Of a stretch of DNA of 54,991 nucleotides, positions 51,379 to 54,991 are shown piece after piece; position 1 is the stretch's first letter, and each line of letters opens with the position of its first letter. A program made the position numbers and the translations under genes. A model generated the notes under the pieces. It was not told the DNA's origin. It made no database searches and was given only the letters and a program-made list of their open reading frames with translations. This DNA comes from Actinomycetes bacterium. Its GTDB lineage: Bacteria > Actinomycetota > Acidimicrobiia > Acidimicrobiales > RAAP-2. The DNA is taken from the NCBI GenBank assembly GCA_021822565.1, contig JAKAQM010000004.1, positions 1 through 54,991 on the forward strand, read 5' to 3'.

Positions 51379-51617
51379 GCGGATGGAGGAGCATGCGTGA
51401 TCACGACGAGGAGCCGTAGAACGCAGGACGAGGCGGACGGGGCTCGTTCCGCGCACGCTCCTTCGGCCGTACCCGCTCCCGATCGCCCGGCTTCGCCTCC
51501 CTCGGCCTTTCTCGGAGATGCGCGCCGCCGCCGACGAAGCCGACGTCGCTTGGATCGAGGCACCGACCTCCTGCGCGGCGGCCGGAGCGTCCCCTCGTCG
51601 CCAGGACCGCTGCTGGG

Positions 51618-52583
51618 TTGCTCAGCTGGCACTGGCCCATGCACTCACCTCGGGTGTTCGACACCTCCCTCGGCCTGTACTTCGCCTGGAGCACCACACC
51701 GCTGGGGGTCGGTTCGATGCACGGGGCGCTCGCGCGCGTCGACCAGGTGACGGGCGAGTTGAGCGTCGTTCGCGCGACGCAGGGCACGGCCACGAGCCTC
51801 GTGGCCGTGCACGGCTCGCTCTTCGTCGTGCTCTCGTCGGAGGGCCCCAAGGTGCCTCGTGGACGCCTCGCACGCGTGGATGCGACCACGCTGAACGTGC
51901 TCCGGTCCTGGACGCTCCCGGCGGTCGGCACCCCGTACGCGACGGTGGCTGCAGGAGGGGCGCTCTGGGTGGCAGCGGGAGCTCACCTCGAACGCGTCGC
52001 ACCCTCGAGCGGGGCCGTCACGACCACGCTCACGCTCGAAGGGGCGGCCTCGGTGAGCCTCGGGACCAACACGACGGGCTCGGCGCTGGTCGCGGCCGGG
52101 GACATCGCGACGGGCGCCTACCACCTCGAGCGGATCGATTCGTGGACGGGCGCGCTCGAGCGCAGAACGGGACGCCGGATCGGAACGGCCGGGATCGGCG
52201 GCGTCATCCGCACCGCGCTGTGGATCGGCGTGGACTTCGGGACGACGGGGAGCGCCCTGCGAGAGCGCGTGCGCTCCCTCCGACCGGTCGGCCCGGGTTG
52301 CCACGCAGGGGTCGGCACGCAGGCATGCGTCGTGGGCTCGAGCCCCCGCCCGGACCTCGAGGCTGGTCACCTGTACGTCACGACACCGAACGCCCCGACA
52401 CGCAACGACTGCGCCCTGAGGACCGGGCAGGTCATCGCCCGGTTGCCGGTCGACCTCCGGCACGACGACGTCATGGCCATCGCACGGACATCGACCCTCT
52501 TGTTCCAGGTCACAACCTCGACACGTAGGACTCCCACCATCTCGGAGGCTTCCGTCCCGGCGTCGTGCAGATCGAATGGGTAG
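51618..52583 (+). CDS. Hypothetical protein, beta-propeller-like repeats; probably a degraded or truncated secreted protein
   Basis: A 321-codon frame I cannot assign to a family. From about residue 30 the text has the rhythm of a beta-propeller (GALARVDQVTGELSVVRA, SLVAVHGSLFVVLSS, GRLARVDATTLNVLRSW, VAAGGALWVAAGAHLERV, HLERIDSWTGALE), that is, repeated strand motifs ending in a residue-plus-gain phrase. No signal peptide or good ribosome site is visible, and the track start is a TTG. The frame is open upstream without a credible start, so the 5' end may have been lost or frameshifted. The frame is probably genuine, but its product is unknown. Confidence 0.5.
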   Translation: MLSWHWPMHSPRVFDTSLGLYFAWSTTPLGVGSMHGALARVDQVTGELSVVRATQGTATSLVAVHGSLFVVLSSEGPKVPRGRLARVDATTLNVLRSWTLPAVGTPYATVAAGGALWVAAGAHLERVAPSSGAVTTTLTLEGAASVSLGTNTTGSALVAAGDIATGAYHLERIDSWTGALERRTGRRIGTAGIGGVIRTALWIGVDFGTTGSALRERVRSLRPVGPGCHAGVGTQACVVGSSPRPDLEAGHLYVTTPNAPTRNDCALRTGQVIARLPVDLRHDDVMAIARTSTLLFQVTTSTRRTPTISEASVPASCRSNG

Positions 52584-53089
52584 GCACCGTGCGCACGGGT
52601 CCCTCGAGTGCGGCCATCCTTGCGACGTGCCCCTGCCCAGCATTGCGGGCCCTGCGAGCACGTGCTCGTAGGCACGAAGCGCTCGGAGACGCTGGTCCTG
52701 CGGCGAGGTCGAGTGCTGCATGAGGCTGGTGTCCTGAGCCGGTGTCAAAGGTCTGCGACCGGAAGCGGGCACGTCGCCGCCATTGGGAACGGCATCGTCG
52801 GGCGGTCGGCTGCACAGATGTGGATGGTGAGGGGGACCGCTGGCGCGATGGCCGTCCATGTGATGCCGAGACGGATCATCATCGTCAGGTCGTCGAAGCG
52901 CCGTCCATCGAGCCACTGGATGACCCCACTGGTCATAAGGTCATTCCAGCACCACATGACGTCAGACGCTGCAGCAGGAGCTCGACGCCGCTACCCGGAG
53001 GGCCCGAGGTCCGGGATGGCCGGCGGTAGGCTTGCGGCCGGCCGGAGCTGGCACCGAGCAAACAACACAATCCGAATTGCCATCCGACT
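52584..53089. other. 506-bp region without a supported gene, 5' of the tRNA
   Basis: Short overlapping ORFs on both strands show no family features. A 70-codon minus-strand frame (52745-52957) has a less arginine-biased composition than typical shadows but no recognisable domain. The only clear structure is TGACC-CCACT-GGTCA (52921-52935), followed by a direct copy of GGTCA, an operator-like arrangement with no known partner. Confidence 0.55.
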
Positions 53090-53162
53090 GCCCCCGTAGC
53101 TCAGAGGATAGAGCGTCGGTTTCCTAAACCGTGCGTCGCAGGTTCGAGTCCTGCCGGGGGCG
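53090..53162 (+). tRNA. tRNA-Arg (anticodon CCT)
   Basis: A full cloverleaf can be drawn: acceptor stem GCCCCCG/CGGGGGC, D-arm GCTCAGAGGATAGAGC, anticodon loop TTCCTAA (anticodon CCT, decoding AGG), and the T-arm GCAGG-TTCGAGT-CCTGC. One T-T mismatch lies at the top of the anticodon stem. The discriminator G is followed by CC but CCA is not encoded. The gene overlaps, antisense, the end of the serine recombinase gene, which marks it as an integration site. Confidence 0.95.
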
Positions 53163-54891
53163 CCGACCAGTCCTCCGCGCGAACCTGCGCGGCACCGACG
53201 GTCGCATCTCTGCCGCCATCGTAGAGGGTGACTGCGACATCGATAGCGCCGTCGGCCGGTTGGTAGACGACGTCGAGCTGCAGCGCGTGGAACAGGGCCC
53301 GTAGTTCGCTCTGGGGCGCCTTGTCGAGCGAGTCGACGAGGATCGGCAGCCGGTCGAGCAACGGGGCGACGTCGGCCAACGTGGGCGCCTCTGTCGCCGA
53401 GGCTCGGGCGAGTGCCACGAGCCGCTCGCGCCGCTCGGCGATGGCGCCCTCCAGCTCGGCCACGCGCTGGCCGACGCGCCGACGGAGCGCAGCGGTCACG
53501 TCGTCGGCTTCGAGGTTGACGAGCTGGCGGGTGAGACGCCGTTCGAGGTCGGTGATCTCGGCTTCGATCTCATGAGCGCACGCCTTCGCCGGTGCCGCGC
53601 GCTCCGGCTCGGCGGCGGCTTCGAGGCAGGTGCGCCAGTAGTCGGTGCGCTCTGGGCCGAAGAGGGCGACGGCGAGGAAGGGGAGGAGCGAGTCGCTCAA
53701 GCGTTGCTCGTTCAGGTACACGTGGGGCGGATGGTCGGCAGGGATGTCCTTCGAGCGCTGATGGGAGGGCTGGCAGGAGTAGTACGTCGTGTTGCGGCGG
53801 TGGTTGCCCCACATGCGCAGTCCGCAGATCCCGCAGCAGAGCAGGCCGCGGTAGAGGTAGTCGCGGCGGGCGGTGGGTCGGGCGACGGTCGCGGGCACGG
53901 CCTGGCGCGACCGTTCGTTGGCCCGGGCGCGTGCCTGGACCGCCTCGTGCTCCTCGCGGCTGACGACGGCGGGGTGCGCGGGCTCCTCGGACCAGATCCA
54001 GGCCTCGGGCGGATTGGTGCGGTTGTGGCCCTTCTTGCGAGCCCTGCGGTTCCAGACCTGGTAGCCGGTGTACTTGGGGTTGCGCAGCACCTCCCACACG
54101 CTGGAGCGGCTCCAGGCACCGCGTGCCGTCGTCGGGTCGACCGGCACCGGTGGCGGGTAGCGGTCGGGGTCGGCGTTGAGGCGGTCGCGGATCTGGAGGA
54201 GCCCCATCCCGCCACCGAGGTACCAGTCGTAGATGGCCCGCACCACCGGGGCGCGCACGGGGTCGAGCTCCAAGGTGCGCTTGTTGATGCCGCGGCTCGC
54301 CTTGTGCGGGTTGGGGTGGTCGTGGGTGACGAAGCGGTACCCGTAGAGGGCGACGCCGCCGGTGTGCCAGCCCTGGCGGGTCGAGGTCTCCTGGCCCTGG
54401 CGGGACTTGACCATCAGCTCGTGGTGGTAACCCCGAGCGATGCCGATGTTCACGTGGCGCAGCACGATGGTGCCGAAGGACTCCTCTTGGGGCTCGTCGG
54501 CCGCGCACAGACGGACACCGGCAGATCGCAGCTCATCTTCCACGCGGAAGGCGACCGAGGAATTGCGTGACAGGCGGGAGATGGACTCCAAGATCACCCG
54601 GTCGAACCGAGCCGGTCGGCGGGCCGCGTCGGCGAGCAGCTCCTTGAGGCCGCCGTCTCGGGGGATCGGGATGTCGAAGCCGGTGAGGCCGCCAGAGCCA
54701 CGGGCTGCGTAGGAGCGCGTGCCGGACTCGATGTCGTAGTAGTGGGCGACGATCCGCCCGCCGGCCTCGGCCACCTGTCGCTCGGCGTTCTGGAGCTGAC
54801 GAGGGAAGGAGAGCGTCGGGTCCTGCTCGTCTTCGGTCGAGACCCTCCCGTACCAGGCATAACGAGGTGACGGACCGGCGGGCGTGGTCAT
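53101..54891 (-). CDS. Large serine recombinase (integrase) whose C-terminus is antisense to tRNA-Arg
   Basis: A 596-residue site-specific recombinase. The resolvase catalytic domain shows YAWYGRVSTEDEQ with the nucleophile Ser in VST and the arginine cluster in ILESISRLSRNS. The recombinase domain follows (GWHTGGVALYGYRFV, SSVWEVLRNPKYTGYQVW). A zinc-ribbon YRGLLCCGICGLRMWGN...YYSC precedes a coiled-coil-like segment (EIEAEITDLERRLTRQL, AELEGAIAERRERLVALA). ATG 54891 follows an AGGAGG site. The last 20 or so codons (PPAGLEPATHGLGNRRSIL) are translated from the antisense strand of the tRNA, so the native C-terminus is created by the attachment site. It should integrate the adjacent element, which extends right, beyond the window. 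Confidence 0.92.
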   Translation of the reverse strand: MTTPAGPSPRYAWYGRVSTEDEQDPTLSFPRQLQNAERQVAEAGGRIVAHYYDIESGTRSYAARGSGGLTGFDIPIPRDGGLKELLADAARRPARFDRVILESISRLSRNSSVAFRVEDELRSAGVRLCAADEPQEESFGTIVLRHVNIGIARGYHHELMVKSRQGQETSTRQGWHTGGVALYGYRFVTHDHPNPHKASRGINKRTLELDPVRAPVVRAIYDWYLGGGMGLLQIRDRLNADPDRYPPPVPVDPTTARGAWSRSSVWEVLRNPKYTGYQVWNRRARKKGHNRTNPPEAWIWSEEPAHPAVVSREEHEAVQARARANERSRQAVPATVARPTARRDYLYRGLLCCGICGLRMWGNHRRNTTYYSCQPSHQRSKDIPADHPPHVYLNEQRLSDSLLPFLAVALFGPERTDYWRTCLEAAAEPERAAPAKACAHEIEAEITDLERRLTRQLVNLEADDVTAALRRRVGQRVAELEGAIAERRERLVALARASATEAPTLADVAPLLDRLPILVDSLDKAPQSELRALFHALQLDVVYQPADGAIDVAVTLYDGGRDATVGAAQVRAEDWSAPPAGLEPATHGLGNRRSIL

Positions 54892-54991
54892 GGCGAGACC
54901 TCCTCGCCTCCTTCTACCTCCACCTCGCCCACCGATGCGCCCAGGGCCGCCAGCGCCCGGCCCTGGGCGGCGGCGAGCGCCCTGCCGGCCT
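54888..54991 (-). CDS. C-terminal fragment of an unidentified gene upstream of the recombinase
   Basis: An open minus-strand frame enters from the window edge and ends in TGA overlapping the recombinase ATG (ATGA). The 33 visible residues are alanine-rich, then acidic (ALAALGASVGEVEVEGGEEV). Overlap with the recombinase start and the placing of the AGGAGG site within its last codons support a real, co-translated gene. Function is unknown. Confidence 0.5.
   Translation of the reverse strand, partial: AGRALAAAQGRALAALGASVGEVEVEGGEEVSP

Noticed and set aside
52745-52957. 70-codon minus-strand ORF in the gene-poor region
   Set aside because: Composition is slightly protein-like, but there is no ribosome site, domain or neighbour support.

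Overview
The window is GC-rich, densely coded bacterial DNA from an actinobacterium. Support comes from an F420/LLM-type oxidoreductase set, a long-form AhcY, GTG/TTG starts, pervasive 4-base gene overlaps, and several apparently leaderless genes with a TANNNT box 6-7 nt before the start codon. A polysaccharide deacetylase carries one copy of a '[14 protein letters not shown]' repeat that I associate with Acidimicrobiia, so that class is my best guess (inference; no 16S or marker tree is available).

Layout. (1) 1-2.36 kb: the tail of a peptide/nickel-type ABC permease, a flavin reductase and a luciferase-like monooxygenase, together a probable uptake plus two-component oxidation set. (2) 2.4-26.7 kb: a nearly complete adenosylcobalamin (B12) locus in two operons, each led by a cobalamin riboswitch. 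The minus-strand operon is cobQ, an FhuF-like Fe-S protein, cobN, a fused ChlI/ChlD chelatase, cobU, cobS, cobD(cbiB), cobC, cobA. The plus-strand operon is cobI, cobM, a cbiG-cobJ fusion, cobH, cbiX, cobO, cobB, cobL, cobF. Between the riboswitches lie cobK and an 821-residue fusion of an NCS1-type nucleobase/nucleoside transporter with a PfkB-family kinase. (3) 26.7-31.4 kb: a decayed CtpE-like P-type ATPase, a TPC-type P1B ATPase fused to a hemerythrin-like domain, a sigma factor carrying its own zinc-finger tail, and a small DUF2892 membrane protein. (4) 31.5-42 kb: glgX, a HAD phosphatase fused to an HerA-like ATPase, an APH-like/P-loop double kinase, a polysaccharide deacetylase, a methyltransferase, adenosine deaminase and an MFS exporter. 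(5) 42.4-47.6 kb: a five-gene, fully overlapping operon (LLM oxidoreductase, thiolase, FabH-like synthase, nucleotidyltransferase, CDF metal exporter). (6) 47.7-52.6 kb: PaaI thioesterase, threonine aldolase, ahcY, a GntR regulator and an orphan propeller-like ORF. (7) 53.1 kb to the end: tRNA-Arg(CCT) whose antisense strand encodes the C-terminus of a large serine recombinase, marking the left edge of an integrative element that runs off the window.

How the genes work together. CobA makes precorrin-2, and CobI/J/M/F/K/L/H methylate, contract and rearrange the ring. CbiX and CobN-ChlID both look like cobalt-insertion enzymes, one early and one late. CobB/CobQ amidate, CobO adenylates, and CobC/CobD/CobU/CobS build and join the nucleotide loop. 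CobG, CobT, BluB and a CobR-type reductase were not found here. The NCS1-PfkB fusion (possible alpha-ribazole import and phosphorylation) and the FhuF-like protein (possible corrin or cobalt redox) are therefore the best candidates for undescribed functions in this locus.
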